Below, piece after piece: positions 1-12,458 of a DNA stretch of 64,000 bases. The first letter of the stretch is position 1, and the number at the start of each line of letters is the position of its first letter. The position numbers were made by a program, and so were the translations under genes. The notes beneath the pieces are model-generated. The model made no database searches. It had not been told where the DNA came from and was given only the letters and a program-made list of their open reading frames with translations. This DNA comes from Petrosia ficiformis (lineage: Eukaryota; Porifera; Demospongiae; Haplosclerida; Petrosiidae): NCBI GenBank assembly GCA_947044365.1, contig OX345644.1:4463077-4527076 (forward strand). Reading direction: 5' to 3'.

Positions 1-175
1 GTGCGCCATTGAGAATACATCTTGAGCCTATTAACTAAGAGTTAATGCTGTTACTGACAATATAATCATAATTAACTGCGCCACTGGCCCAAAGAGAGAA
101 CTGTGCAGTACCAAATAAGAAGCTCTTTGGGCCAATGGTGCGCCATATGAGCTTATCAAAAACACTGGTACACAT
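1..175 (+). mobile_element. Short dispersed element, copy 1 (may continue left of the window)
   Basis: Positions 79-147 form a hairpin with arms GCGCCACTGGCCCAAAGAG and CTCTTTGGGCCAATGGTGCG. The block, including the flank ATGAGCTTATCAAAAACACTG, recurs at about 9300-9450 in the same orientation, and a weaker relative lies at 3420-3500. I read it as a small MITE-like family. It contains no coding sequence. Confidence 0.7.
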
Positions 176-349
176 ATACAAGAACATATAAAAAGTAATA
201 AGACAAAAAAAGATATTTGGAGAAAAAAGTATTCTTATCATTGCTTTGTGGTGTTGTCATTCACAATAGATTATTATATATGTAGTTATTATTTTGATTA
301 TCTACTCTTTTTATTTTTTAGAGGTTCTTGTAGAACTTTAGAAATAAAA

Positions 350-391
350 CCCAGTGGAAAACAATCATAGGGATGACCCTGCAGGCCATAA
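350..391 (-). mobile_element. Terminal fragment of the CCCTATGATTG family
   Basis: The reverse complement reads TTATGGCCTGCAGGGTCATC followed by CCTATGATTGTTTTCC, the conserved 5' end of the dispersed family seen whole at 56595-57120. Only the tip is present. Confidence 0.65.
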
Positions 392-642
392 TAATTAAAT
401 TTTGTTGTTAGGTTTGAAATCCAAAATTCATTGATAAGTGATGACATACATGTACATGTAGGTCATATAGGAATACTTTTACTCCATAATTATACATGTA
501 CATGTATCTTGTTTTAATCCAGTATTCACACTTTTAATTTCATTTTTCATGTTTAGTTATAGTGTTGTATTTACATGTATCTATATATAATAGACATATA
601 ACTATCTTAACTGTAGTTTCGTGTATTTATCTATTCTATTAG

Positions 643-3600
643 ACGTCGAATTGTAATGACCGGATATCCTCTTCAAAATAATCTAACAGAGTATTGGTGT
701 ATGGTAGATTTTGTAAGACCCAAATACTTGGGTACTAAACAGGAATTCAATGATCTGTTTGAGAGACCTATTACAAATGGACAATGTATTGATAGTACTG
801 CTGGGGTGAGAACTCTCTGTATTTGTATGGAACTGAGATGTGCATTAAATAGAAACTAATATTTGAGTTGTAATTAATATTTTTTTATGACCCACAAGGA
901 CATCCCTATGATTGCTTTCCATAGGATTGAATCTACATGTGTAATAATGTATTCAGTATTCTTGTGTCATGTTGTATATATTATTAAGGAAGTTGCGTCA
1001 TTTCTATTGTGATTTGGTGCATTGTATCTATTGTAAAACTTGTACTGAACTGTTATATATAAGAAGAGTAGAAAACAAGCCACTGCAATATATAATTATG
1101 TTGTTATGTTTCAGATATATCAGTAATGATTACTGTATGGTCACATCAAAAACCAATCATTTTCTCATTTTCTTTCATAGGATGTTCGATTGATGAAGTA
1201 CAGATCTCATGTATTACACAGACTATTAGAGGGCTTTGTAATGAGGTACATGTACATGTATATGTACATGTACATGTGTATTGCATTTATAATTGTACAT
1301 GTACATGGAGTATATATAATCATGCTACATTTACTCTGGTGATAATGTTTTTCAATTGTGATAGTACATGTAATATCAAGCCATAGTATATATTATATAC
1401 TATGGCTTGGATAGTAATGATATTACATGTACTATCACAATTGAAAAACATTATCACCAGAGTAAATCCTACTCAAGCACTGTACTAAAATATCAACATT
1501 TTTTGGTGAATATAAGCAATCATAGGATTCTAACCATTCATATACAGTGTATATAAATAAAATGAACAAAACTCAGTACATTATAAATTCCTTTACTATG
1601 TGTGTACTCAAATTCATTTAGGTATTCATGTACTTGTTATACACTGTATATATGGTTTTGAGCATAAACATGTCTTTTCAATAAGTAAGCATTTAAAATC
1701 AAACCATGTATACCTTCATGCTTATAGAGTTAGCTAATGAATTCCATGTATACCTTCATGCTTATAGAGTTAGCTAATGAATTCCATGTATACCTTCATG
1801 CTTATAGAGTTAGCTAATGAATTCGTTATATTGTAAGTTGGTTTTATGAGTTGTCTTTTGCAAATGGTGAGCATCTCTCAAAATATGGTAACTACCTACA
1901 TGTACATGTATTGCATATAATGTATGTAAATGTTCATATACATGTACATGTATATGAACATGTACATGTACATGATTGTGTATATAGTGCTTCAATTTTT
2001 ATTAATTTTGTGCAAAGTACACATGTACTTGTTCATATATTTTCATTGTGCTATGTAGTACATGTATATCAATGTGTATGTGTACATGTACATGTATGTA
2101 CATATCTAGTGTACACATGTATGTGGTGTATGTTTATATAATACATGTACTTCAATTTGTTAAGATTATACAATGTACATGTTCATATACAATGTATTTG
2201 CATGTAGTATATTAATGTGTGTGTGTACACATATTTGTATGAAGTACATGTACACATGTACATGTACTTCCATAATGTCCATGTACATGTACATTACATA
2301 CATGTATTATCCACACAGTTCAATTTGCACTTGATTTTTGAATTTACATTCCATCTTTTTCTCCTAGACGAGGCCACGAGATACTTCGTTCAGTTCTACC
2401 TCCTAAATTTGAACATGTAATATTAGTTCGGAGCTCTCAGGTTCAAAAGATTCTGTATAGTATAAATATGATCCAGACTCAGGAACAGCAATCCCGTGGT
2501 ACTGTAGCTAATATAGGACCTTTGAAAGCTTTTGCAGTATGTAGCAAGGTATGATGTCACATTGCTATAAAACTTGTGTGCATCTACATGTACATTGTAT
2601 ACATTGTATAATGTATAGTCATGTATGTGATATGTACATGTGCATGTACATTGTATACATTGTATACATTGTATAGTCATGTATGTGATATGTACATGTG
2701 CATGTACATTGTATACATTGTATACATTGTATAATGTATAGTCATGTATGTGATATGTACATGTGCATGTACATTGTATACATTGTATAATGTATAGTCA
2801 TGTATGTGATATGTACATGTGCATGTACATTGTATACATTGTATACATTGTATAATGTATAGTCATGTATGTGATATGTACATGTGCATCTACATGTACA
2901 TTGTATAATGTATAGTCATGTATGTGATATGTACATGTGCATGTACATTGTATACATTGTATAATGTATAGTCATGTATGTGATATGTACATGTGCATGT
3001 ACATTGTATACATTGTATACATTGTATAATGTATAGTCATGTATGTGATATGTACATGTGCATGTACATTGTATACATTGTATACATTGTATAATGTACA
3101 GTCATGTATGTGATATGTACATGTGCATGTACATTGTATACATTGTATACATTGTATAATGTATAGTCATGTATGTGATATGTACATGTGCATGTACATT
3201 GTATACATTGTATAATGTATAGTCATGTATGTGGATGTACATGTGCATGTACATTCACACACACCTTTTACATACATGTACATGTACATGTATATGTATG
3301 CAATGCATGTGTACGTCAGGTAAGGACAGTAGAACACGTATCCATTGCACACGAGGCAGACGTATTCTAAATAACGTTCAATCTAAAGTTAATTAATTTT
3401 CTGAAAATTAATAACAATGGCGCATCAGAGCACTGTGTCTGGAATTACTTAGAGAGCGTCAGAGGCGCGCCATACGAGCTTAGCAACAACACTGGTGTAC
3501 GTGTATGGACACAAGAATCAAAAGTACCGTACATCAGCTGTGATTTGTCACATACATGTACATATACATACATATACATACATGTACATTGTACATGTAC

Positions 3601-6600
3601 ATGTATGCAATGCATGTGTATGTGTATGGACACAAGAATCAAAAGTCCCATACAACTGCTGTGATTTGTACACATACATATACATACATATACATACATA
3701 AATACACATCAAACACAAGTAGTTTTTGTAATTTTTATTGCTGTGATTCTTGAACTTGTATACATGTGTATTGTGTAATAACTAATAATAGCACAATAAA
3801 AAAATTTCTTGAAAAAACATTTTGGCCCGAGGATGGAGGGCCTTCTTTAGCTGTGTAAGTTGCCTTTTTATATAAACTGAGGCTGGGACTGATAATCGAT
3901 TAATCAATTAATCAATCGATTTACAACATTGTTAGCGATTATTGTAAAAATTGATTAATCAGCCACACCCACTTAATTGGACATATTGTAATATATGAAG
4001 CAAAACTATATGAGATTATGTCATCAATTCCATGCACTAAGAGGAAATGATTCCAAGTTAATTAACACCACACCCACTTAATTAGCATTCTTGATTAATC
4101 AGTGATTGTGATGTTTTGATAATCGATTTTAAAAATCCAACCAATTCCCAGCCCTAATATAAACACATTGAGGTGATAGTATATACATGTAGTACAATGT
4201 TCTATACAACGTACATGTACATGTTATATAAAGTTCAAGAATCACCATAATGAATACTGAAAACACAGTATGGAATGTTTTCTAGTTATTAATGCATGTA
4301 CATAGTTATTAAATGTAACTCTCATTTTGTCTTTCAGATATGGAATCATCCTGATATATATTATGAACAAGCTAAGGCACAAAAGAACCAAACAGCAGCT
4401 GCTTCTTGGAAATTCCTCTCTGATGAAGGGATAAATTTACCTCCCCAAATGACATCAGAATCTGCATGTAAACTAGAATGGGTTAGTACTGTATGTAGAA
4501 TGGAATGGAATTATTGGAATAGAAATATGGGAATGTAATAATTATTAGGATAAGGAATTATGGGAATGGAATTATGTAATTAGGATGAGGAATTATGGGA
4601 ATGGAATTGTTAGGATGAGGAATATGGGAATGGAATTATGTAATTATTAGGATGAGGAATTATGAGAAGGGAATTATGTAATTAGGATGAGGAATTATGG
4701 GAATGGAATTATGTAATTAGGATGAGGAATTATGGGAATGGAATTAATAGGATGAGGAATTTTGAGAATGGAATATTGGAATGAGGAATTACGAAAATGG
4801 GATTATTGTAGGATGAGTAATACCAGGAGCTTATAAATGTCAAATAGATAAATGTACATGTACAACCAGTGGTGTGTAGACATCCAGTCATACAGGACAT
4901 TGTTTGATAAATCCAGTGAATGTCCGGTAAAATGAAACCAAACTGTATACAAAGTATATGGGGACAGCACAAGAGTGATGAAAATAGTTCAAAATGTCCT
5001 GCAGTTGGCTCAATGTTTCCACACTCCTGTGTACAACCTGTACTTACATGTGCATGTACATGTATCTAACTGAACGATCAGATATTGATAACTCATGATG
5101 TAATGTTGTTAGAAGCTCCTTTATGGTTTCACCATTCATAAGCTCCTGTTAATATTGTACATGTAATTTGGAATATTGATGTCTAGAGAATGGAATCATG
5201 AAAAGAATTAATGATCATACATGTACTTAGCAGATGTTTTAGTACACACATTTTTTGGAATTAGATTTTTGTTTATTCTTGTTGTGTCCTCAGCCCCAGT
5301 CCACTCTGTATGGATATGAGACTGGTGTCTTGGAAAATAGTCCAAAGATGTTGATATTAGTTGCTATTTTGGAATTTTCTGTAGCTTCTGGTGACCGCGT
5401 ACTAATATTCAGGTAAAATAAGATGAGATATATTACATGTACATGTATCATTTACACATGTACATACACATGTACAGTATACACATGTACATGTACAAAA
5501 CACGTATATATATGCTATAGTGGCCAATGCCGGCCATACCCACAGACTACATACATGTACATATGTACGTGTACATACAAAAGACGTATGTGTTTATATG
5601 TACATGGTAAAATCCTATAGACTTGTACACACACACACACACACACACACAGCTACACATACGTACATACATGTACATGTAGCTACACACATCCACATAT
5701 CACATGTGTGCTAGATTTACTGTATATACACATCAAGCAACCACACAACTCCTACATGTACATGTACATGTACACACACATACTTAATCTATTATTCTTT
5801 TAATTAGTCAAAGTCTATCGACCTTATCTTTCATTGAGAAACTGTTGACACACAGAGTAATGCCAGTACCATATTCAGCTGATGTCACTGGATCATTTCA
5901 AATGTCTGATAACCTATGGATTAAAGGAAAAAATTACTTCAGTTAGTGTGTGTGTGTGTGTCTCTCTCTCTGTCTATCTGTCTCTTTGTCTGTCTCTTTG
6001 TCTGTCTCTGTCTCTCTGAGAGTCACTAATAATTTTAAATTGCTCATTATTTAAATATAATATTTTTCTTGTCAAACCTAACTAACGAACTACATGTAAG
6101 ACATCATTACCTAACTCTAAAACAAGTTTCAGAAACATTTTTGTCAGGTCAACATTGAGTATAGTACAGTTAGCTTGATATACATGTACATGTACATGTA
6201 AGTATACCTTTCATAGTCAATTCAGTTTATTGAAGGTACATATGCTGATGTAGATCCAGGTCTCTAAAAATATCTATATATAGGTTAGATACTGTATTCG
6301 AGGTTTCTACATGCAATTGAACTACTGTGGAAACAGTTTAATTACTGAGGGCGGAGCCCAAAGTAATTAATGTAGTTCTGTTGCGTGTGAGAACCAAGAA
6401 TACAGTATCTATGCAATTTAGATTATAGTTATTACTTTGTTGGATAGAAGACATAACAAGAAAGCCATGTAGTACTCTTCTTTAGTTGTAGAAAGACAGC
6501 AAGATGAGTGATAGCGCAAGTGTTTCGCTCTCGAGGGCAACGCCCACATCTCGATTTGCTTAGCTGTGCAACTTTTGGATTTCAAGGAGCTGAAGATTTT

Positions 6601-7477
6601 AGCTTTAGCTTATGTAGTTGGACAGAAGACCTTTAAAGAAAGCCGTAGATACTAAAACTATTCTTCATTTGTTGGTAGAAAGCAGCTAGACGAGTGTTTT
6701 TTTACAAATGCAGTAGTCAGCGGTCAACGCCCACACTTTAGCGACTTTCTCAGTCTATCGCTTGTAAAAATCAACAGATCCAGTCTTACAACAAACTTTG
6801 CTTCTGTTCATTGTGTGAAATTCCTATAGCAGCATTGCAACAGGTTTACTAAGTAATTATAGGTTTACTAATCAATTAAAAGTAGGTTTACTACGGGATT
6901 TAGAAACCTCTAATTGACCAATCAGATTGCAGCTTTTTAATGAGCTATAATCTAAATTCTTTTATAGGGTTGGATGGAAGTACTAACAGTTCAGAAAGAG
7001 ATCGTTTAGTTTGTCAATTCAATTCTTCTGATAATAACTCTTGTTGGGCATTCCTGTTATCAACAAAGTGAATTTATTTATAATGTGTATTATGTTTCAT
7101 GGACATGTGTAATATACATGTATAATTATGAATATGTGTAGTTAGGTATATGTACAAGTCTACACGTACAATGTAATATTATGTAATATGTATGATTGTA
7201 CAGTGTATAAATTATAATGTCTGTATAGTTGTATACTACATGTACATGTGTATGAAGATCAATCATCAATGATATACATTACTGTACATAATATATCTAA
7301 TAGTCTACATGGTATTATACATGTATATTGTACATGTATGTACTATCTGTTATGAATACTGATTATTGAGTTAATTATTTGTAGAGCTGGTTGTCTAGGA
7401 ATTAATCTAACAGGTGCTAATCGTGTTATAGTAGTGGACGTCTCATGGAATCCATGTTATGATTCACAAGCTGTTTG

Positions 7478-7514
<37 letters not shown>

Positions 7515-10500
7515 CTGCATGTGTCTGTCTCTGTCTGTGTATGTGTGTGTCTGTCTGTCGGTCTGTATGTGTGTATGTGTCTGTCTGTGCATTCATTGTT
7601 ATTATTTAGAATTTATCGTTATGGTCAACAAAAGCCTTGTTATATATATCGTCTTGTGTGTGATGGATCAATGGAAAAAAGAATCTATGATAGACAGGTC
7701 TCAAAACAAGGCATGGCAGGTGAACTAGCAATAATTATCATACCAAACTCTATTTATTAGTCTTGTGTGTATGATTACTACGGTTACCTAATTTTTATAC
7801 TCTCTCCTTTATTTTGATAAATTGGTAATACAAAGGAAAGATTTACTGATGTTGTTATAGTTTATGATTCTTTGGACACATTAATTACAAGAGCATTTTT
7901 TTGTTTCATCAGTGTATCTCTTTATAGTTTTTTCCTGTACTAGCAAAATACAATTTACATGTACATGTACATAGGTACATGTACATAGGTACATGTATAA
8001 TGTAATGTACATGTATAATGTTATGGGTAGTTTAATTCTGTTGACACCTGTATTGTTTGTGTTTTTGCTTTTATGTTAACTGATATCATAAAACTTTTAT
8101 TTGTTTTTGTTTGCTATTCTTTTTCTAGATCGTGTTGTTGATGACCTTAATCCAGAAAGACACTTCACAGCCAGTGAAATATTGAGTCTTCTCTCTCCAC
8201 TAGTAAGTACTGGCTACAAAACCTTTGGAATGTATTTTCAAAGCACATGCAAAGTTTTTGCAAATGTTTGCATGTGAGATGATTTTGGTAAACACCTACA
8301 TGTACCTGATACATGTATCCTAAATTCCTGATACATGTACATGTACCTGATATATGTACCTGATACATGTACATCACCTGATACATGTACCTGATACATG
8401 TACATGTACCTGATACATGTACCTGATACATGTACCTGATATATGTACCTGATACATGTACATCACCTGATACATGTACCTGATACATGTACCTGATACA
8501 TGTACCTGATACATGTACATCACCTGATACATGTACCTGATACATGTACCTGCAAATGAAAGTGTTAAGTATTAAAACAATTACATATGTATCAATCCGT
8601 ATAATATGATGTATGAGATCTGAGATCATTAGAGGTGTGCTTATTTGGACAATGATCATCCATCCTGTGTGTTATACTGCAAAAGGGTGGCTGACTAGTC
8701 ACTAAATTCCCGATCAGTGGACTCAAAATAAATTTTTTTAAATATTTGTATTTGGACAATGTAACCATCAGTGGATTGAAATTTGACATACAAATAAGAA
8801 CATGAATAATAAATTTAAAAGCTTACAAGAAAATGATTCAAAATTAAAAGTTTAAACATTTTACTTCTAAATGTGATGTAGTCAACTAGTGATATAATTA
8901 TTATAATGAATAATAATTATATACAGTGTATACTGTATACACATGTATTATATTATATTATATATACGTGTACATCTGTTACACCTTATCAGGAAAATGT
9001 ATCACTTCCTCGTGATATGTCTGAACATGCTAATCAGTATTTGTTTGATCCTGTCTTGATGCAGCTGTTGAAGAAATATGGACCATGGCTTACAAAGGTG
9101 AGAGAGAGAGTGCAATATATTTACATAGATGCGCGTTAATATAGTACACAATACATGTATGTGTACATCATGATACAGTACAACTTACACATGTATGTAC
9201 ATGTAATAAGGAAAAGTACACAATGTATATATACCTTTGTACCAGAGCTTTTGATATGTATTGAAGCATGGGCCAAATTGTCTCAACAATGGTTAGCATG
9301 TGTGCCATCGGGAAGCCATTTAACAGAGTTAACAATATTAGTGATTATAATTAACAACACCATCTGGCCTTAAGAGAGAACTGTGCGGTCCACAATAAGA
9401 AGCTCTTTGGTCCAATGGTGCACCATATGAGCTTATCAAAAACACTGACATGTACATGTACACATTGCTTCTAAACAGAATGATATTATGAAATTTAAAT
9501 TTATTTTACCTTTTATTATGGATCCAGTTGAATTTGGTAACTGTTTATTTTCTTTCAGCTTCCTTTTAAACACGAGTCTTTGTTGATTGATAGTGTGAAT
9601 GAAAAGTTAACCGAAGTAGAGAAATATGTAGCAATGAAAAGTTTCCAGGAACAGCTTCTTACAATAAGAGCTCGACTAAACCCAACATACCAACATACAC
9701 AAGTGCAGAATATACCAATACAAACTGTACATCCAACACCACTACAAAATCAGACCCAACTTCTCCGACATACACAAGTACAGAATATACCAATACAAAC
9801 TGTACATCCAACACCACTACAAAATCAGACCCAACTTCAAAATGCAATCCAATTGCAACATCAGACCCAATTTCAAAATCCAATCCAATTGCAACATCAG
9901 ACCCAATTTCAAAATCCAATCCAATTGCAACATCAGACCCAATTTCAAAATCCAATCCAATTGCAACATCAGACCCAATTTCAAAATCCAATCCAACTCC
10001 AACATCAGATCCAACTTCAACCGCAAGTGCAAAATTCAACTTCACTTCAACATGTGGTGAATTCAGGTGGACACAATATGCAGCCACATGTCATTAATAT
10101 GTCTCATGGTAGCCAACAGTTTGTTAACCAGCATCCTGTTGCCAATATACCAGTTTACACTCAATCTAGTTCTATTCCAAATTTAAATGTTAATGAAAAT
10201 GGACAAAGAAATACACAAGCAGTCAGAGATACAGATAAGGCTGTAGAAAAGGAAATGGAGACATTGATAGAGAAAAAAGACAATAAGAAATTGGAGATTA
10301 TATGTATAGATTCTGACTCTGATTCTGAACCATGCAGTTCCACAGGTTTCCATGATAACATAGGAGAGTCTGTCAGTCTTAACACAAGTAGTGATACTTC
10401 ATTACACAATACCACAAGTAATAGCAATAGTAATGAGGAATTACTGTGTAATATATCAATACCTGATGTATCTTGCTATGTATCTACACTACCATCACTA

Positions 10501-11826
10501 GCATCACTATTTGTCAATCCTTTAATGACCAGTAATTCTTTATCTCCTTCGGTCAGTATATCATCACAACTCCCATCTACCAGTTTACCACTACAACTAC
10601 CATCTACCAGTGTACCACCACAATTACCATCTACCAGTGTACCACCACAATTACCATCTACCAGTGTACCACCACAATTACCATCTACCACTGTACCACC
10701 ACAACTACCATCTACCAGTATACCACCACAATTACCATCTACCAGTGTACCATCACAACTACCATCTACCAGTGTACCATTACAATTACCATCTACCAGT
10801 GTACCATCACAATTACCATCTACCAGTGTACTATCACAATTACCATCTACCAGTGTACCATCACAATTACCATCTACCAGTGTACTATCACAATTACTAT
10901 CTACCAGTGTACCATCACAACTACCATCTACCAGTGTACTATCACAATTACCATCTACCAGTGTACCATCACAACTACCATCTACCAGTGTACTATCACA
11001 ATTACTATCTACCAGTGTACCACCACAACTGCCATCTACCAGTGTACCATCTACCAGTGTATCATTGCAATTACCATCTACCAGTGTACTAGGACAGCTA
11101 CCATCAAACACTGAACTAAAGTCATCATCATCTACTATTGTAGCAGTACCTCCCATACAATCACCTGCACATACACATGTACCTATAACAGCTGTTGTAC
11201 AACCAGTAGGTCTACCAACAGAACTGAAGTCTACATCTAATACAATGGTAGTATCTCCTTTAAGATCTGTTCAACTACAGAATACCGAAAGTGATTTATC
11301 AACACAACTCGTTTCATCAAAGGAAGCCATTGTTTCATTACCCACTCAAAGCCACACTCCTTCTGAAGCTGCTGTTGCTAATGCATTAGCTGGTTTCATT
11401 CAGTTCCAAAAACAGATTTGTAAAGATTTAAACCAGCAGCAGCCAATAGATCCATTGTCTGCCACAAGAGTAATCAATACATTAGCAAATACATTACAAT
11501 ATGTACAGCCAGTACCAGATAATCAGACAACCACACCCAATATTTCGTCAAGGAGTGAAAATGTACTTGCTTCATCCGATACTCCTAAACAAGTAGCTGT
11601 TACTGAAACTAGTCAAACTAGTAAGACGAGCTCAACAGCACCTTCATATTCCTCTCCACTTATAGCACTTATGAACAGTTTAAAACATGGACAAACATCT
11701 CGGAAGGCAGCTATAGTAACACCAATAAGTCACCGCCCACCTGTACCACCCTCAAGTACATCTACTAATACTGCAGTCTCTTCTGGAGCCCTTTCTCCAT
11801 CCATTAATTCAACAACAAATATATAA
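643..11826 (+). CDS. RAD54L2: RAD54L2/ARIP4-type SNF2 helicase, C-terminal half (12 exons, 5' part outside window)
   Basis: SNF2-family DNA-dependent ATPase of the ATRX/ARIP4 branch, a nuclear chromatin remodeller and transcription cofactor in vertebrates. Exons placed at 643-805, 1181-1245, 2368-2548, 4338-4481, 5294-5412, 5808-5941, 6968-7067, 7385-7480, 7610-7719, 8129-8202, 8993-9097 and 9559-11826. All introns are GT-AG and all junction phases agree, giving about 1,185 residues in this window. Motif III reads TGYPLQNN, with the Tyr I associate with ARIP4, followed by [11 protein letters not shown]. Later come [23 protein letters not shown], motif [16 protein letters not shown] and motif [13 protein letters not shown], then [11 protein letters not shown] and RVVDDLNP, in the same order as I recall for vertebrate ARIP4. 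The Walker A/DEAH lobe lies upstream of position 1. The last exon adds a low-complexity tail rich in Gln, Ser, Thr and Pro with two tandem repeats. The orthology claim rests on recalled family motifs, not a search. Confidence 0.93.
894..1166 (+). mobile_element. CCCTATGATTG-family element inside a RAD54L2 intron
   Basis: Begins TTATGACCCACAAGGACATC and CCTATGATTGCTTTCC, carries the shared inner word AAGGAAGTTGCGTCATT and ends near CATCAAAAACCAATCATTTT, a degenerate form of the family's 3' inverted end. It fills most of the 375-bp intron 806-1180 and stops only some 15 bases before the splice acceptor at 1180. Confidence 0.7.
1329..1467. repeat. Near-perfect inverted repeat (long hairpin)
   Basis: Left arm starts ATTTACTCTGGTGATAATG. 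The right arm is its reverse complement ending CATTATCACCAGAGTAAAT, and the arms meet around 1385-1410 at an ATATATTATATA centre. Arm length is about 65 bp. It lies in a RAD54L2 intron and is typical of a foldback MITE or a recent inverted duplication. Confidence 0.88.
1704..1825. repeat. 40-bp tandem repeat, three copies
   Basis: The unit starting CCATGTATACCTTCATGCTT repeats with starts at 1704, 1744 and 1784. Copies are identical over almost the whole unit. Non-coding, intronic. Confidence 0.9.
2580..3265. repeat. Minisatellite of 55-65 bp units built on TACATTGTA and ACATGTAC
   Basis: About ten head-to-tail units each contain GTATAGTCATGTATGTGATA, a TACATGTGCATGTACATTG block and a variable number of 9-bp TATACATTG sub-repeats, which explains the uneven unit length. 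It starts 30 bases after the exon ending at 2548. ORFs called across it on either strand are repeat artefacts. Confidence 0.9.
3495..3690. repeat. Direct duplication of about 119 bp
   Basis: The block beginning GTGTATGGACACAAGAATCA appears at about 3501 and again near 3623, each followed by a (CATA)n-like tract. It is intronic, and the two copies have diverged slightly. Confidence 0.75.
3878..4156. mobile_element. hAT-type MITE with perfect 8-bp target duplication
   Basis: The ends TGAGGCTGGGA and TCCCAGCCCTA form terminal inverted repeats. The flanking octamer ATATAAAC occurs at 3870-3877 and again at 4157-4164. The interior is rich in ATCGATTAATCA-like words and has no ORF. A related 273-bp element lies at 30113-30385. 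The 8-bp duplication and length fit a non-autonomous hAT element. Confidence 0.85.
6287..6410. mobile_element. Small inverted-repeat element in a RAD54L2 intron
   Basis: The ends AGATACTGTATTC and GAATACAGTATCT are exact reverse complements, with further pairing inside (GAACTAC and GTAGTTC). It directly precedes a second element at 6415-6959. Confidence 0.75.
6415..6959. mobile_element. MITE-like element abutting a splice acceptor
   Basis: The ends AATTTAGATTATAG and CTATAATCTAAATT are inverted repeats. The interior holds two diverged copies of a block with AGAAAGCC, CAACGCCCACA and GTAGAAAG words. The right end stops at 6959, only eight bases before the exon starting at 6968, so the polypyrimidine/AG region is at the element boundary. 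Confidence 0.75.
7481..7590. repeat. (GT)n / (GTCT)n microsatellite starting at the splice donor
   Basis: The donor GT at 7481 is itself the first unit of a (GT)n run that continues into a GTCTGTCT-type tract. The intron is only 129 bases long and mostly simple repeat. Confidence 0.9.
8287..8553. repeat. 13-bp minisatellite (CATGTACCTGATA)
   Basis: About twenty units of a 13-bp motif occur, with interspersed 19-bp variants containing an extra ACATCA. It is intronic in RAD54L2. The long minus-strand ORF here is a repeat artefact. Confidence 0.92.
9300..9450 (+). mobile_element. Short dispersed element, copy 2
   Basis: Matches 1-175 along its length, including the inner hairpin arms near 9362 and 9405 and the tail ATGAGCTTATCAAAAACACTG. 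It lies in the last intron of the RAD54L2 gene. Confidence 0.7.
9690..9838 (+). repeat. In-frame direct duplication of about 75 bp in the RAD54L2 last exon
   Basis: Two near-identical copies encode the segment [20 protein letters not shown]. The unit stays in frame and lies immediately before the 36-bp Gln-rich repeat, so this part of the tail grew by stepwise tandem duplication. Confidence 0.8.
9836..10025 (+). repeat. 36-bp coding minisatellite (12-residue Gln-rich unit)
   Basis: About five tandem copies of a 36-bp unit encode [16 protein letters not shown] repeats in the RAD54L2 tail. The copies are almost identical at the DNA level, implying recent expansion or homogenisation. The antisense and other frames are also open only because the period is a multiple of three. 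Confidence 0.88.
10567..11095 (+). repeat. 27-bp coding minisatellite (9-residue unit LPSTSVPPQ)
   Basis: Roughly nineteen tandem copies of a 27-bp unit encode LPSTSVPxQ with Pro/Ser/Leu variation at positions 7-8. Some sub-blocks alternate (VPSQ then VLSQ), suggesting higher-order 54-bp duplication. The unit is in frame with the RAD54L2 last exon and adds a Ser/Thr/Pro-rich, probably disordered tract. One shorter unit near 11041 shows a local deletion. Confidence 0.9.
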
Positions 11827-12108
11827 ATGTAAAACATCCATAATGATGTATAATATGTTTGTCTAACCACATAATATTCCTTTAATTAGGGTTTAAACAT
11901 TATATCATGGTTAATCTCACACAATTAGCTTTCTTTAATCATTGTACTGATACTATTAATAGGTGACAGCTAACCAATAATGATTAACTTTAGCTATCCT
12001 GCTCTGGTTGTCTGGTTGAACAGGTGCATGTTTTCCATGGATCACCAAATAATGCCACTGGTCATTATCATTTGACAAGACCTTGATGTTCTTCACATTT
12101 GATTCTTG

Positions 12109-12458
12109 TAGTGTTGTTTTAGTATGACCGCTTTTAGTTATAGCTAGTTTCTTGCAATTTATAGTTAATTACAATTTTAGGCTTACTAAAAGGGTATTAG
12201 TTTTAACTAACTAAAAGTGGTCATTACCGTATAGGTTCTAAAGATTCGCTATTCCAAATTCGAAAATAATTATTTCCGGTTCAACATGCTATTACCTCAA
12301 ACATTCACTTGAAAGTATCCACTGTGGCAAATTTTTAGAACCTATATGGTATTGGCCATTTGTCATTATAGTTATTACTGCAGACTTGTCATTTAGCTAT
12401 AGTTTAAAAGTCAAAAGGTCTTACTAAAATGGTTTTAGTTATAATTGAAACAACACTA
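12109..12458. mobile_element. MITE with a second MITE nested inside (12226-12350)
   Basis: The outer ends TAGTGTTGTTTTAGT and AACAACACTA are inverted repeats, with a subterminal TTTTAGTTATA repeated in inverse. The inner ends ACCGTATAGGTTCTAAA and TTTTTAGAACCTATATGGT delimit a separate 125-bp element. A similar outer end, TTTTAGTTTCAGTTG followed by AACAACACTAC, lies at 60408-60442. Confidence 0.7.

Noticed and set aside
2580..3265. CRISPR-like array of regularly spaced repeats
   Set aside because: Units are head-to-tail minisatellite copies without unique spacers, in a eukaryotic intron.
8165..8659. Minus-strand 164-codon ORF
   Set aside because: It is generated by the 13-bp minisatellite CATGTACCTGATA.
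10476..11156. Minus-strand 226-codon ORF and a +1-frame 160-codon ORF
   Set aside because: They are shadows of the 27-bp repeat in the RAD54L2 last exon.
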